Shown one piece after another: positions 16,096 through 24,122 of a DNA stretch of 64,000 nt. The DNA comes from Dehalococcoidia bacterium (GTDB lineage Bacteria; Chloroflexota; Dehalococcoidia; DSTF01; JACRBR01), in contig JADMII010000001.1 of the NCBI GenBank assembly GCA_015478665.1, forward strand, positions 62,001-126,000, in the 5' to 3' direction. How positions within the stretch are numbered: position 1 is the stretch's first letter; every line of letters starts with the position of its first letter. The position numbers and the translations under genes are program-made. The notes below the pieces were generated by a model that worked only from the letters and a program-made list of their open reading frames with translations, did no database searches and was not told where the DNA came from.

Positions 16096-17390
16096 ACGAC
16101 GCCGCGCGCGCGCAGCGCCTCCACGTCGGGCAGCGACAGGCCGAGCTCGTCGCCGTACACGTCGATGTTGTGCTCGCCCGGCAGCGGCGCGCGCCGGTGG
16201 ATCGCCCACGGCGTCTCAGACAGGCGGTACGGCGGGCCGGCATAGCGGAGCGTCTCGCCGAGCTCGTCGTGATGCACGTCATGCAGCCAGGCGCGCGCCT
16301 GGAGTTGGGGATTCTTCACGAGGTCCGCCGGCGTCGAGACGACGCCGAACATGAGTCGCCGGCGCTGCCCTTCTTCGTAGAGCGTCCACTTGCTCTGACT
16401 CTTGCAGAACCGCGAGAAGACGTCGTAGATGTGGCCGAGCGTGCCGAGCGCCGCCTGGAGCTTCGGCGGGTCGGCGGCCAGCGCCGCCAGGCCGGTGAGG
16501 AAGCGCAGGTTCAGCTGGCCGATCATCTCCCTGTACGGGTCGTCGTTGAGGTCTTCGGCCTTCCCTGCGTCCGTCATCCATTCGAGCATCGCGCTCCACG
16601 GCGCGCCGCCGGGCGTGCCGAGGTAGGCGAAGACCTGTCCATCCGTGCAGTCGTAGACGCCGATGCCGGCGATGTCGATCGGCAGGGCGCCGCGGGCGCC
16701 GGTGCGCTGGCGGATCGCGCCGGTCATGTCGAAGGTCTGCATCGCCGTCTCCTGGTTGATCGAGAGCGCCTCCTGCATGGACACATCGACGTGCTGGCCA
16801 CCGCCGCCGTTGTCGCGCTGCAGCACCGCCATCAGCGTGCCGGCGGCGGCTTGGATGCCGGCGCCCGTGTACCCCTGGTAGCCGTAGGGCATGTTCGGCG
16901 GGTCGGCCTTGTCCCCGGCCAGCGTCATCATGCCGCCCATCGCCACGCCGACGATGTCGCTCCAGCGATAGCGCGCGTGCGGTCCATCCTGCCCGAAGCC
17001 CGTGATCGAGGTGAGGATGAGGTTCGGCCGGATCTCCGTCAGCGCATCGTAGCCGAGGCCGATGCCGTCAAGGAATCCCGGCTCGAACGTCTCGACGACG
17101 ACATCGGCGGTGGCGACGAGCCTCCGGAAGAGCGCGCGGCCATCGTCGCTCGTGAGATCCAGCGTGATACCGCGCTTGTTGGTGTTGAGATGGAAGTAGG
17201 AGAGGCTGCGCTCCGGCGATGCATCGTCGTGGTAGAACGGACCGATGCGCCGCGCGGGGTCGCCGGACGGCGGCTCGATGCGGATGACGTCGGCGCCGAG
17301 GTCGGCGAGCAGCTTGGCGGCGTAGATGCCGATGTCGCCGGCGAGGTCGAGGATGCGCAGGTCGTCAAGCGCGCAGGTGGTCATCATCAC
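16092..17390 (-). CDS. CaiB/BaiF family III CoA-transferase (second copy)
   Basis: 432 residues, only distantly similar to the copy at 13331-14590. LDDLRILDLAGDIG, LLADLGADVIRIEPPSGDP, ETFEPGFLDGIGLGYDAL and the C-terminal GPPYRLSETP followed by LPGEHN are family marks. Three adjacent Met codons (17390, 17387, 17384) could start it. The first overlaps the stop of the hicA-like remnant (TGATG) and overlaps the amidase at the other end, so the whole block is likely one message. Two different family III transferases side by side may form a heteromeric enzyme or act on successive acids. Confidence 0.9.
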   Translation of the reverse strand: MMMTTCALDDLRILDLAGDIGIYAAKLLADLGADVIRIEPPSGDPARRIGPFYHDDASPERSLSYFHLNTNKRGITLDLTSDDGRALFRRLVATADVVVETFEPGFLDGIGLGYDALTEIRPNLILTSITGFGQDGPHARYRWSDIVGVAMGGMMTLAGDKADPPNMPYGYQGYTGAGIQAAAGTLMAVLQRDNGGGGQHVDVSMQEALSINQETAMQTFDMTGAIRQRTGARGALPIDIAGIGVYDCTDGQVFAYLGTPGGAPWSAMLEWMTDAGKAEDLNDDPYREMIGQLNLRFLTGLAALAADPPKLQAALGTLGHIYDVFSRFCKSQSKWTLYEEGQRRRLMFGVVSTPADLVKNPQLQARAWLHDVHHDELGETLRYAGPPYRLSETPWAIHRRAPLPGEHNIDVYGDELGLSLPDVEALRARGVV

Positions 17391-17607
17391 TCCTTCAGCA
17401 GCGCCACAAACACGTCGGTCGTCAACCCTGCCTTGTGGATCGCCGCCGTCGAGAGACCGGTCCTCACCCCTTCACGCGTGGCCGGAAGCGGCGTCACCAT
17501 CTGGCCATTCGGCATCATGGCGATGTTGTTCTGATCGCGGCGTCGTCGCCTCGCCACACCTCCCGCTTTTCTGAAACGCCCGCACAACATCGCGACAACG
17601 TGGGCAG
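17387..17607 (-). pseudogene. hicA: HicA-like toxin remnant, frameshifted
   Basis: After the hicB stop, one frame reads ELPTLSR, the usual N-terminus of HicA/YcfA proteins. The rest (RFRKAGG, MMPNGQMVTPLP, AAIHKAGLTTDVFVALLKE) continues in the neighbouring frame from about 17590, so one base is gained or lost. The family's GSHH segment, which holds the catalytic histidine of this mRNA interferase, is replaced by DQNN. Both features suggest the toxin is dead. The assignment is from pattern resemblance only. Confidence 0.5.
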
Positions 17608-17617
17608 CTCGGGCGCG

Positions 17618-17920
17618 CTATACCGCGGCGGGCAGATCGATCGTCGTGATGGCCGCGCCCTCGGTCGATGCCGGCACCTCCTGGTCATCCGCACGCAGCA
17701 CATCCACGTGCGAGCCGCGGGCATCCGGCGCGCCGGGTACAGCGTGCGCGGCGTCGGCGCCTCGCTCGGCGTGGGCATCGAGGTGCGAGCCGCCGGCATC
17801 CGGCGCGCGGGTGAGCACCTCTTCGATCGTTTCGCCCTCCGTATGGCAGCCGGGATGCATCGGAAACTCGGCCCGGAATCCACCCGGATCCGCCTCGTGT
17901 ATGACGAATCGCGACGTCAT
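17618..17920 (-). CDS. hicB: HicB-family antitoxin-like protein with internal duplication
   Basis: 100 residues opening with the HicB fold (FVIHEADPGGFRAEFP, then HPGCHTEGETIEEVL). Its second half contains two copies of an APDAGGSHLDA / APDARGSHVDV segment (DNA copies near 17786-17815 and 17717-17745), about 25 residues apart, where normal HicB has one, so a tandem duplication lengthened the protein. The end, LRADDQEVPAST, again looks family-like. The start overlaps the nitronate monooxygenase stop (ATGA). It is followed by the degenerate HicA, so it may be an orphan. Confidence 0.65.
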   Translation of the reverse strand: MTSRFVIHEADPGGFRAEFPMHPGCHTEGETIEEVLTRAPDAGGSHLDAHAERGADAAHAVPGAPDARGSHVDVLRADDQEVPASTEGAAITTIDLPAAV

Positions 17921-19089
17921 GACACCGACGCGTTGACGCGCGCGCGCAGGCCTTCCGACAGGATCTGCGCCGCCTCCGTGACCATCGCCTCGAAGATCTC
18001 CTTCGCCGGGCGCGACTCGTGGAGCATGCCGGAGATCTGGCCGGCCGGGTTCATCACCAATTCGAGCTTGTCGGCCTGACGCGCCGCCGCCATGATCTCG
18101 CCGGAGATGATGCCCTGCATGCCCATCGGCAGCGCGTCGAGCTTCTGCGACTCCCAGTACTCGATGAGCGGGTTGTTGATGTTGCGCATCGTCTTGCCGC
18201 TGTACAGGCGCGTCACCCGCGTGTCCTCCTCCGTGGCGGCGAGGATACGATCCTTCAGCAGCTGCGGCCACGACGCCTCGCGCGAGACGAGGAACGCCGT
18301 CCCCACCCAGACGCCGTCCGCGCCCGCCGCCAGCGCCGCCGCGATGCCGCGGCCGTCGCCGATGCCGCCTGCCGCGGCGACGGGCGTCGGCGCCACCGCG
18401 TCGATCACCTGCGGCAGCAGCGCCAGCGTGCCGATGCGGCCGGTGTGCCCGCCCGCCTCGGTGCCCTGCGCCACCACGACGTCCGTGCCCGCGTCAGCGA
18501 TACGGCGCGCGTTCTTGACGTTGCCGACGAGGCCGATGACCTTCGCGCCCTGCGCGTGGAAGGCATCGGCGTACGGGCCGGGATTGCCGAGGCCGGCGGC
18601 GAACACCGGCACCTTGAGCTCGAGGATGGCGTCGACTTGGCTCTTCGAGAAATTGCCGCCGAAGCCGCGGCGGATGCCCTGCGACATCTCTTCCTGCGCG
18701 GCGCGTCGCGGGAGTCCGAATTCCTGCTCGGCGCTGTCGATGAAGCGCCGGTACTGCTCCGGCAGCATCTCGCGCGGGCTGCGCTGCGGCGGCTGCGGCG
18801 GCGCATCGCCGTCGGCCTTCGCCGCACCGTCGCCCTGCGGTGCCGCGACGCCGGACGGCAGCAGCACATCGACGCCGAACGGCTTCGACGTGAGGTCACG
18901 GATGCGCCGCACCTGGCGCTCGATCTCGTCCGGCGGCATCGATGCCGCGCCGACGATGCCGAGGCCGCCAGCTTCGGAGACGGCGGCGACCAGCTCGGCC
19001 GTCGCGACACCGCCCATGCCGGCGAGGATCACGGGGTATTCGATGTCCAGGATGTCGCAGAGACGGGTATGCAGCGTGGGCCGCGCCAT
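17917..19089 (-). CDS. nitronate monooxygenase-like flavoprotein
   Basis: 390-residue TIM-barrel flavoprotein of the 2-nitropropane dioxygenase/IMP dehydrogenase-like family: IEYPVILAGMGGVAT at the N-terminus, AQGTEAGGHTGR (FMN phosphate and active-site region), AAGGIGDGRGIAAALAAGAD and VWVGTAFLVSREA. An Ala/Pro/Gln-rich insertion sits near residue 80-100. The reaction is oxidation of nitronates, but many relatives have unknown substrates, including enoyl-ACP reductase-like roles. First gene of the overlapped operon with hicB and the CoA-transferases. A second copy is at 24771-25748. Confidence 0.85.
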   Translation of the reverse strand: MARPTLHTRLCDILDIEYPVILAGMGGVATAELVAAVSEAGGLGIVGAASMPPDEIERQVRRIRDLTSKPFGVDVLLPSGVAAPQGDGAAKADGDAPPQPPQRSPREMLPEQYRRFIDSAEQEFGLPRRAAQEEMSQGIRRGFGGNFSKSQVDAILELKVPVFAAGLGNPGPYADAFHAQGAKVIGLVGNVKNARRIADAGTDVVVAQGTEAGGHTGRIGTLALLPQVIDAVAPTPVAAAGGIGDGRGIAAALAAGADGVWVGTAFLVSREASWPQLLKDRILAATEEDTRVTRLYSGKTMRNINNPLIEYWESQKLDALPMGMQGIISGEIMAAARQADKLELVMNPAGQISGMLHESRPAKEIFEAMVTEAAQILSEGLRARVNASVS

Positions 19090-19288
19090 GAGTGCCTCCG
19101 GGGCGAATCTGCAGCGTCGGATGCAGGCCTCGCCAATCTAGCGCCGGCCATCGGAGCATGCAACCGCGTTCCCGCCCGGCGAACCACCGACCACCGACCA
19201 CCAACCAGCACCCGCGACTACGTCGCGCAGCGCGGGCGCCCGGCGACTACCGCGCCCGGCGCCGTCCGTGGTAGGATCAGGCGCCTCC

Positions 19289-19365
19289 GGGCGGTTAGCT
19301 CAGCTGGTTAGAGCGCCACGTTGACATCGTGGAGGTCACTGGTTCGAGTCCAGTATCGCCCACCA
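19289..19365 (+). tRNA. tRNA-Val (anticodon GAC)
   Basis: 77 bases including CCA. Acceptor GGGCGGT pairs with ATCGCCC (one G-T pair), the D arm is AGCTCAGCTGGTTAGAGC-like, anticodon stem CCACG/CGTGG has loop TTGACAT, and the T loop is TTCGAGT. Confidence 0.97.
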
Positions 19366-19563
19366 TCCCACATCAGACCGCGCGCCCGGCGTTGATGCGC
19401 GGGCGCGCGGCTTCGTTCGGCGTTCGTCGCGACTGCGCGCCGCTCGTCGCGCTGCCCGGTCGCACCGGTCGAGCATCAACGCCGGCGTTCGCCGCCCACC
19501 CTGCCGCACCTGCGACGGCCCGCCTTCAATCCTCCGGTACACTCACATGCTTGGGCATGCACG

Positions 19564-20577
19564 ATGACGATGAGGAGGCGGACCGTGGCGACCCTACTCG
19601 GCGACCTGTCGTTGCAGGACGATTACACGCACCCGCTCGGCAGCGAGTCGAACTTCAACGAGAGCATGTACTTCAACTTCTTCGACCGGAAGCGAACGAG
19701 CGGCGGCTTCGTCCGGCTCGGCAACCGCCCGAACGAGGGCTACGCCGAGATGACGCTCGTGCTCTACCTCCCCGACGGCAGCGTGCTGTTTCAGTTCAAG
19801 CGTCCGGAGGTGCGCGCCAACGACGCGATGGACGCCGGCGGCATGCGCGTTGACGTCATCGAGCCGATGCAGCGACTGCGCACGACCTACGACGGCTCCG
19901 CCGTCCACCTGCGCGAGCCGGCGCAGATGGCGGAGCCGCGCGAGGCCTTTCGCAACAACCCCCATCGCCGCGTCCACCTCGATCTCGTCCACGAGGCCGC
20001 CGGGCCGGTCTACGGCAGCAGCGGAGGCCGCCGGCAGGTCGTCGACCCGGAGAAGGAGTTCGCGAAGGCGCACTACGAGCAGCACATGCGCGTCAGCGGC
20101 ACGATCCGCGTCGAGACCGCCGACGGCGCTGGCGACGACGTGATCGAGATCGACGGCCTCGGACTGCGCGACCACTCGTGGGGACCCCGATACTGGCAGG
20201 CGATCCACTCGTATCGCTGGCTGACGATCAACTTCGCGCCCGACTTCGGGATGATGGTGTCCGAGATCTGGCAGTCCCCGGAGCAGCGCCGCCAGAGCGG
20301 CGTCGTCGTGCGCGGCGACATCCTCGAGCCGATCACGGCCGTCGAGATCGATACGGACTTCGAGGACAACGGCCTCTACCATCGCGCGCTGCGGGCGCGG
20401 CTGACGCTGGCAAGCGGCGAGCGGCTCGACGTCACGGGCGATGTGATGGGCTTCATCCCGCTGCGCAACCGCCGCGAGGGCATGACGACGCACGTCGGCG
20501 AAGGCATGACCGAGTTCCGCTGCGGCGAGCACGTCGGCTACGGGCTGTCGGAGTACCTGGACCAGGTCGGCGCGTGA
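19564..20577 (+). CDS. DUF7064/DUF7065-like (AttH/CrtC-like) protein
   Basis: 337 residues, beta-rich, no signal peptide. The stretch GLGLRDHSWGPRYWQ and the paired front half (NFNESMYFNFFDRKRTSGGF) resemble the two-domain lipocalin-like proteins annotated as DUF7065/DUF7064 in actinobacteria and Chloroflexota, related to carotenoid hydratase CrtC and AttH folds. The biochemical role is unknown; hydrophobic ligand or terpenoid binding is a guess. The start ATG at 19564 is one of two close Met codons. It stands alone, 200 bases after tRNA-Val. Family call from memory of motifs only. Confidence 0.6.
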   Translation: MTMRRRTVATLLGDLSLQDDYTHPLGSESNFNESMYFNFFDRKRTSGGFVRLGNRPNEGYAEMTLVLYLPDGSVLFQFKRPEVRANDAMDAGGMRVDVIEPMQRLRTTYDGSAVHLREPAQMAEPREAFRNNPHRRVHLDLVHEAAGPVYGSSGGRRQVVDPEKEFAKAHYEQHMRVSGTIRVETADGAGDDVIEIDGLGLRDHSWGPRYWQAIHSYRWLTINFAPDFGMMVSEIWQSPEQRRQSGVVVRGDILEPITAVEIDTDFEDNGLYHRALRARLTLASGERLDVTGDVMGFIPLRNRREGMTTHVGEGMTEFRCGEHVGYGLSEYLDQVGA

Positions 20578-20589
20578 CGCGGCGCGCGA

Positions 20590-20696
20590 CCGCCAACCGG
20601 TCACTGGTCACTGGCGTTGGTGCCCGGTGCCTGGCCACTCGTCACTGGTCACTACTGATTGGTGGCGCTGGTGCGTGCCTGGTGGCCGGTGAGCGC
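20590..20696. repeat. GGTCACTGGTCACTGG-type repeat cluster
   Basis: About 100 bases made mostly of imperfect GGTCACTGGT, GGTGCCTGG and TGGTGGC units, in the gap between two genes. It is related to 1990-2040. No gene fits here. Confidence 0.6.
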
Positions 20697-20770
20697 TGAC
20701 TGCCACGGGCGCGATGGGCGCGTCGCCCGGCGCCGCGCGAACCGCCTCGCTGGCGGTTGCCGCGCTGTGC

Positions 20771-21250
20771 CTACTTCTGGATGACGAGCGGCAGACGGCC
20801 GCCGTCCGGCGTCTTGAAGACCAGCGTCAGCGGGTTGCCGGGGTGCACGCTCGTGTTTTGCGGAAGGTCGACGACCAGCTCGACGTGCTCGCCGGCATCG
20901 ATCACGTCGTCGCCGTTGCCGTCGAGCCAGTTCAGCGTGTAGCCGGCGGGCACGGATGCGGCAGCCGAGGCGCTCATCTCCGTCTCGGCCTGCAGCCGGG
21001 CGCCGTCGAGCGAGATGCCGGGCGCGCCGTCGAGCGCCAGCGGCACCACGAGGCGCCGGATGACACCGCCGTCGTCGGTCGTCTGCACTGTGCCATCGAC
21101 CAGAAGCGAGGCTCGCGCGGGCTGCGCGTTCGGCGCCGCCGACTGCGCTCGCGCCCATGGCTGGAAGAGCCAGAGGCCGACGCCGGCGAGGGCCGCGATC
21201 AGCAGGAGCGAGACGGGCCGGGTGTTGAAGCTGATGGTGCGGCTGCGCAT
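20771..21250 (-). CDS. secreted or anchored small beta protein, archaellin-like pattern
   Basis: 159 residues: a basic start, a hydrophobic segment (PVSLLLIAALAGVGLWLF), then a beta-rich domain ending NGDDVIDAGEHVELVVDL and LTLVFKTPDGGRLPLVI. The C-terminal half resembles the archaellin/pilin-type beta domain (a GE-V-x-I strand pattern followed by P-x-G), which occurs in some Chloroflexota, but the signal does not have a clear class III peptidase site. Role unknown; alternatives are any small envelope protein. Monocistronic on the minus strand, ending beside the repeat cluster at 20590-20696. Confidence 0.55.
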   Translation of the reverse strand: MRSRTISFNTRPVSLLLIAALAGVGLWLFQPWARAQSAAPNAQPARASLLVDGTVQTTDDGGVIRRLVVPLALDGAPGISLDGARLQAETEMSASAAASVPAGYTLNWLDGNGDDVIDAGEHVELVVDLPQNTSVHPGNPLTLVFKTPDGGRLPLVIQK

Positions 21251-21409
21251 GGGGTACCTCGTGCGATTCGCGGCGTGTCGTCAGACAGTAGAACGCCGGC
21301 CATCGCAGAAGTGTTACCCGGTGCAGGCACCCAGTTTCAGCGCCGTCGGAGTTCCGGCTCCTCGCCGCCACCGGACGGTTCCCGAAGCGCCCGGCCTGCC
21401 GGCGACCCA

Positions 21410-21498
21410 ATTGGCCCCCGGCCGCCCGGGCGCGACGTGGATGGCGTGTCCGATAACGGCGGATGACGCCATTGGCCCCCGGCCGCCCGGGCGCGACG
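21410..21498. repeat. 28-bp perfect direct repeat, 61-bp period
   Basis: The 28-base sequence at 21410-21437 (ATTGGCCCCCGGCCGCCCGG, then GCGCGACG) is repeated exactly at 21471-21498. Each copy holds a GC-rich palindrome. The region lies between ruvC and the secreted-protein gene, so it could be a terminator pair or a small selfish repeat. Confidence 0.75.
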
Positions 21499-21539
21499 GC
21501 GGACTCTCGAAGCCAGGGGACGGACGGCGACCGCGCCCG

Positions 21540-22058
21540 CTACCTGGCGCCGGCGAGCAGGGCCGCGGCGCGATGCTGGACGGCATGACAGAGGGCGACG
21601 GCGAGCGCGTCGCTGGCGTTGAGGTCGGCCGGCGGCTCCGCCATGCCAAGCTGCAGCCGCAGCATCTCGCGCACCTGCGCCTTCTCGCCCTGGCCGTAGC
21701 CGGCGACCGACGCCTTGATTCGCGCCGGCGCGTAGTGGCAGACCGGCAGCCCGGCCAGCGTCGCCGCCAGGATCGCCACGGTCCGCGCCTCGCCGACCGC
21801 CATCGCCGACCGCACGTTCGCGCCGACAAACGGCTCTTCGACGGCCATCACCGTCGGCTGGAAGCGGGCGATGACGTCGCCGAGCTCCGAGAAGATGTGC
21901 TCGAGCCGCCGCTCGAGCGGCAGGCGCGACTTCGGCGCGATGACGTCGCAGGCGAGCGCGCGCGGCTCGCTGCCGGCGAGCGTGATCACGCCCCAGCCCG
22001 TGTACCGCGTCCCCGGGTCGATGCCGAGGATGATCGCCGGGGCGACCGCGTCGGTCAC
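21540..22058 (-). CDS. ruvC: Holliday junction resolvase RuvC
   Basis: 172-residue endonuclease that cuts Holliday junctions during recombination repair. IIGIDPG-type first motif LGIDPGTRYTGWG (D14), AVEEPF (E74/E75) and LNASDALAVALCHA (D150) are the catalytic segments. The residue equivalent to E. coli D138 is Asn (N147). That site is also His in some species, so activity may be intact. Starts at a GTG at 22058, four bases after yebC, as in the common yebC-ruvC operon, but ruvA and ruvB do not follow. Confidence 0.94.
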   Translation of the reverse strand: MTDAVAPAIILGIDPGTRYTGWGVITLAGSEPRALACDVIAPKSRLPLERRLEHIFSELGDVIARFQPTVMAVEEPFVGANVRSAMAVGEARTVAILAATLAGLPVCHYAPARIKASVAGYGQGEKAQVREMLRLQLGMAEPPADLNASDALAVALCHAVQHRAAALLAGAR

Positions 22059-22062
22059 GCGC

Positions 22063-22812
22063 TCAGCTCGTGTAGGCGGCGAGCACGTCGTCGCTGAACT
22101 CGGCGTTGAAGTACACCTTCTGCACGTCGTCGAGCGCCTCCAGCTTCTCGACGAGGCGGAGCACCTGGATCGCCGCCTTCTCGTCCAGCTGGACGGTCGT
22201 CTTCGGCACGCGCGCCGTCTCCGCCGCGTCGACCGCCACCTGCTGCTCCTCGAGCGCCTTCTTCACGGCCTCGAGCTCGCCCGGGCCGGTATAGATGTCG
22301 ATCGTCTCGTCGCCGATCTGCACGTCTTCGGCGCCGGCGTCGATGGCGTACAGGGCGACGTCGTCGGCGTCCACGCCATCGCGCGGCACGTTGATGACGC
22401 CCCGGCTGTCGAAGTTCCAGGCGACCGACCCCGATTCGCCGAGGCTGCCGCCGGCGCGCGTGAAGACGTTGCGCACCTCGGCGACGGTGCGGTTCTTGTT
22501 GTCCGTCGCCACTTCGACGATCACCGAGGTGCCGGCGGGGCCGAAGCCCTCGTACGTGATCTCCGCCAGCTCGGAGCCCTCGCCGCCGCCAACCGCGCGC
22601 TTGATCGCGCGGTCGATGTTGTCGGCGGGCATGTTGTTGTCGCGCGCCTTCTGGACGGCGAGGCGCAGCCGGAAGTTGGCGTTGGGGTCGCCGCCGCCCT
22701 GCCTGGCGGCGATGATGATCTCCTTCGACAGCTTCGTGAAGAGCTGCCCGCGCTGGGCGTCGGCGGCGCCCTTCTGTCGCTTGATCTGCGACCACTTTGA
22801 GTGACCGGACAT
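22063..22812 (-). CDS. yebC: YebC/PmpR family regulatory protein
   Basis: 249 residues starting MSGHSKWSQIKRQKGAADAQ, the unmistakable N-terminus of the YebC/TACO1 family. Relatives bind DNA as transcription regulators or assist translation of proline-rich stretches at the ribosome. A GGGAGG ribosome site precedes the ATG at 22812; the open frame extends far upstream, but without conserved sequence. First gene of yebC-ruvC; the divergent gap 22813-22968 must hold its promoter. Confidence 0.95.
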   Translation of the reverse strand: MSGHSKWSQIKRQKGAADAQRGQLFTKLSKEIIIAARQGGGDPNANFRLRLAVQKARDNNMPADNIDRAIKRAVGGGEGSELAEITYEGFGPAGTSVIVEVATDNKNRTVAEVRNVFTRAGGSLGESGSVAWNFDSRGVINVPRDGVDADDVALYAIDAGAEDVQIGDETIDIYTGPGELEAVKKALEEQQVAVDAAETARVPKTTVQLDEKAAIQVLRLVEKLEALDDVQKVYFNAEFSDDVLAAYTS

Positions 22813-22968
22813 CGGCCTCCCGCCCTCCGCGTTCCCTGACGGCAACTGGTTGAACGCTCCATCGTAACAACTGCGATGCGGCAGCAGCCAGACACGCCGC
22901 AGGCGCCGTCCGACAGTGAATGAGACGCAACGACGCCTTGCACGGGCGCCTGCTACCATAAAGCGCGC

Positions 22969-23820
22969 ATGAATCTCGACGCACTCCCGTACACATCGTT
23001 CATCGTGCTGGTCGAATTTTGCGTCGGCAGCCTGCTGGTCTGCGTCTTCGCCGACTGGCGCGGACGCGTGGCGCCGAGCTTCGTGAAGTTCAGCGCCGGC
23101 ATGGTCGCCGTGGCGGCGGTCGTGCTGCTGCTGAACTCGCTCGCGCTCGACCCGCGTTCGCTGATCGGCGGCTATCACCTCGACGATGGCCTCGCCCGCT
23201 GGCTGAAGGTGCTCTCGGCCGTCTTCCTCGTCGCCACCCTGCCCTACAACTGGTCGGTGCTGCGCGAGGACAAGCGTGCGTCGCTGTACAGCGGCCTCGT
23301 CGCGCTGGCCGCCGGCATCGTGCTCGTCGGCGTCACCTCGTACTACGTGAGCCTGCCGACCTGGGGCTTCGCCGGCGCCTTCCTCAGCCTCCTTGCGGGC
23401 ACGCTCGCCGTCGGCGCCGTCGTGCTTGCGATGACGCTCGGTCACTGGTACCTGGTGACGCCGCGGCTGCCGAAGCAGCCCCTCGAAGAGCTGACGCTGC
23501 TGCTCGTCGCCGCCATCGCGCTGCAGACGCTCCTGCTCGTGCTCAACGTCGCCATCCCCGCGCGCGAGGTCCCCTCGGCGACGGCGTTCCTCGGCTCGAA
23601 GACGCTCGGAAGCAACCCTGCGTTCTGGCTGCGCATCGTCATCGGCCTCGCCTTCCCGGCGGCACTCGGTTCGATGTCGTGGATGTCGAGCAAGGGCTAC
23701 CCGGCGAACGAGAACGCGATGATGGCAGCGACCGGCCTCCTCTACATCGCCGTCGGCGCCGTCCTCGTCGGTGAAGTGCTCGCCCGCGGGCTGATGTTCC
23801 TCACCGGCGTCCCGGTCTGA
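22969..23820 (+). CDS. polytopic membrane protein of unknown function
   Basis: 283 residues with about eight hydrophobic segments spread over the whole length and short polar loops. A charged-aromatic patch, LGHWYLVTPRLPKQPLEEL, sits in the middle. The helix count and the GHWYL patch are somewhat like NrfD/DmsC-type quinol-interacting anchors, but no partner subunit genes are nearby, so I name no function. ATG at 22969 follows a TACCAT hexamer by nine bases. It ends 9 bases before the phosphatase fragment. Confidence 0.7.
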   Translation: MNLDALPYTSFIVLVEFCVGSLLVCVFADWRGRVAPSFVKFSAGMVAVAAVVLLLNSLALDPRSLIGGYHLDDGLARWLKVLSAVFLVATLPYNWSVLREDKRASLYSGLVALAAGIVLVGVTSYYVSLPTWGFAGAFLSLLAGTLAVGAVVLAMTLGHWYLVTPRLPKQPLEELTLLLVAAIALQTLLLVLNVAIPAREVPSATAFLGSKTLGSNPAFWLRIVIGLAFPAALGSMSWMSSKGYPANENAMMAATGLLYIAVGAVLVGEVLARGLMFLTGVPV

Positions 23821-23829
23821 CCGCGAGGG

Positions 23830-24102
23830 ATGGCGCGCGTCTACCTCATCCGGCATGCCTCCCCGCGCATCGAACCCGGCCTGCCGCCGGCGCGCTGGCG
23901 GCTCTCGCCGTACGGCATCGAAGAGTCGCGCCGGCTCGCGGCGGCGGCCGCCGACAGCCGGGGCATCGAAGCGCTCTACAGCAGCGTCAAGGCGAAGGCG
24001 ACGGCGACGGCAGCGATCATCGCACTGGCGAGGGGCGCGTGTGGGGTAGTCGGGCTGGAGAACCGGGGCGCCTTCCTGTCCAACGCCGCACCGCCCGGGT
24101 GA
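23830..24102 (+). pseudogene. histidine phosphatase (SixA-like) N-terminal fragment
   Basis: 90 codons carrying the phosphoglycerate mutase-like start VYLIRHASPRIEPG, with the RH catalytic motif, and SPYGIEESRRL and ALYSSVKAKATATA. Normal members need another 60-100 residues with a second catalytic His; here the frame ends in unrelated sequence at 24102 and no continuation is found in the other frames. Probably truncated and inactive. Confidence 0.6.
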
Positions 24103-24122
24103 GACGAACCGCGCCCACGCGC

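Noticed and set aside
21410-21498. CRISPR-like repeats
   Set aside because: Only two copies, a GC-palindromic unit and no cas genes anywhere in the window.
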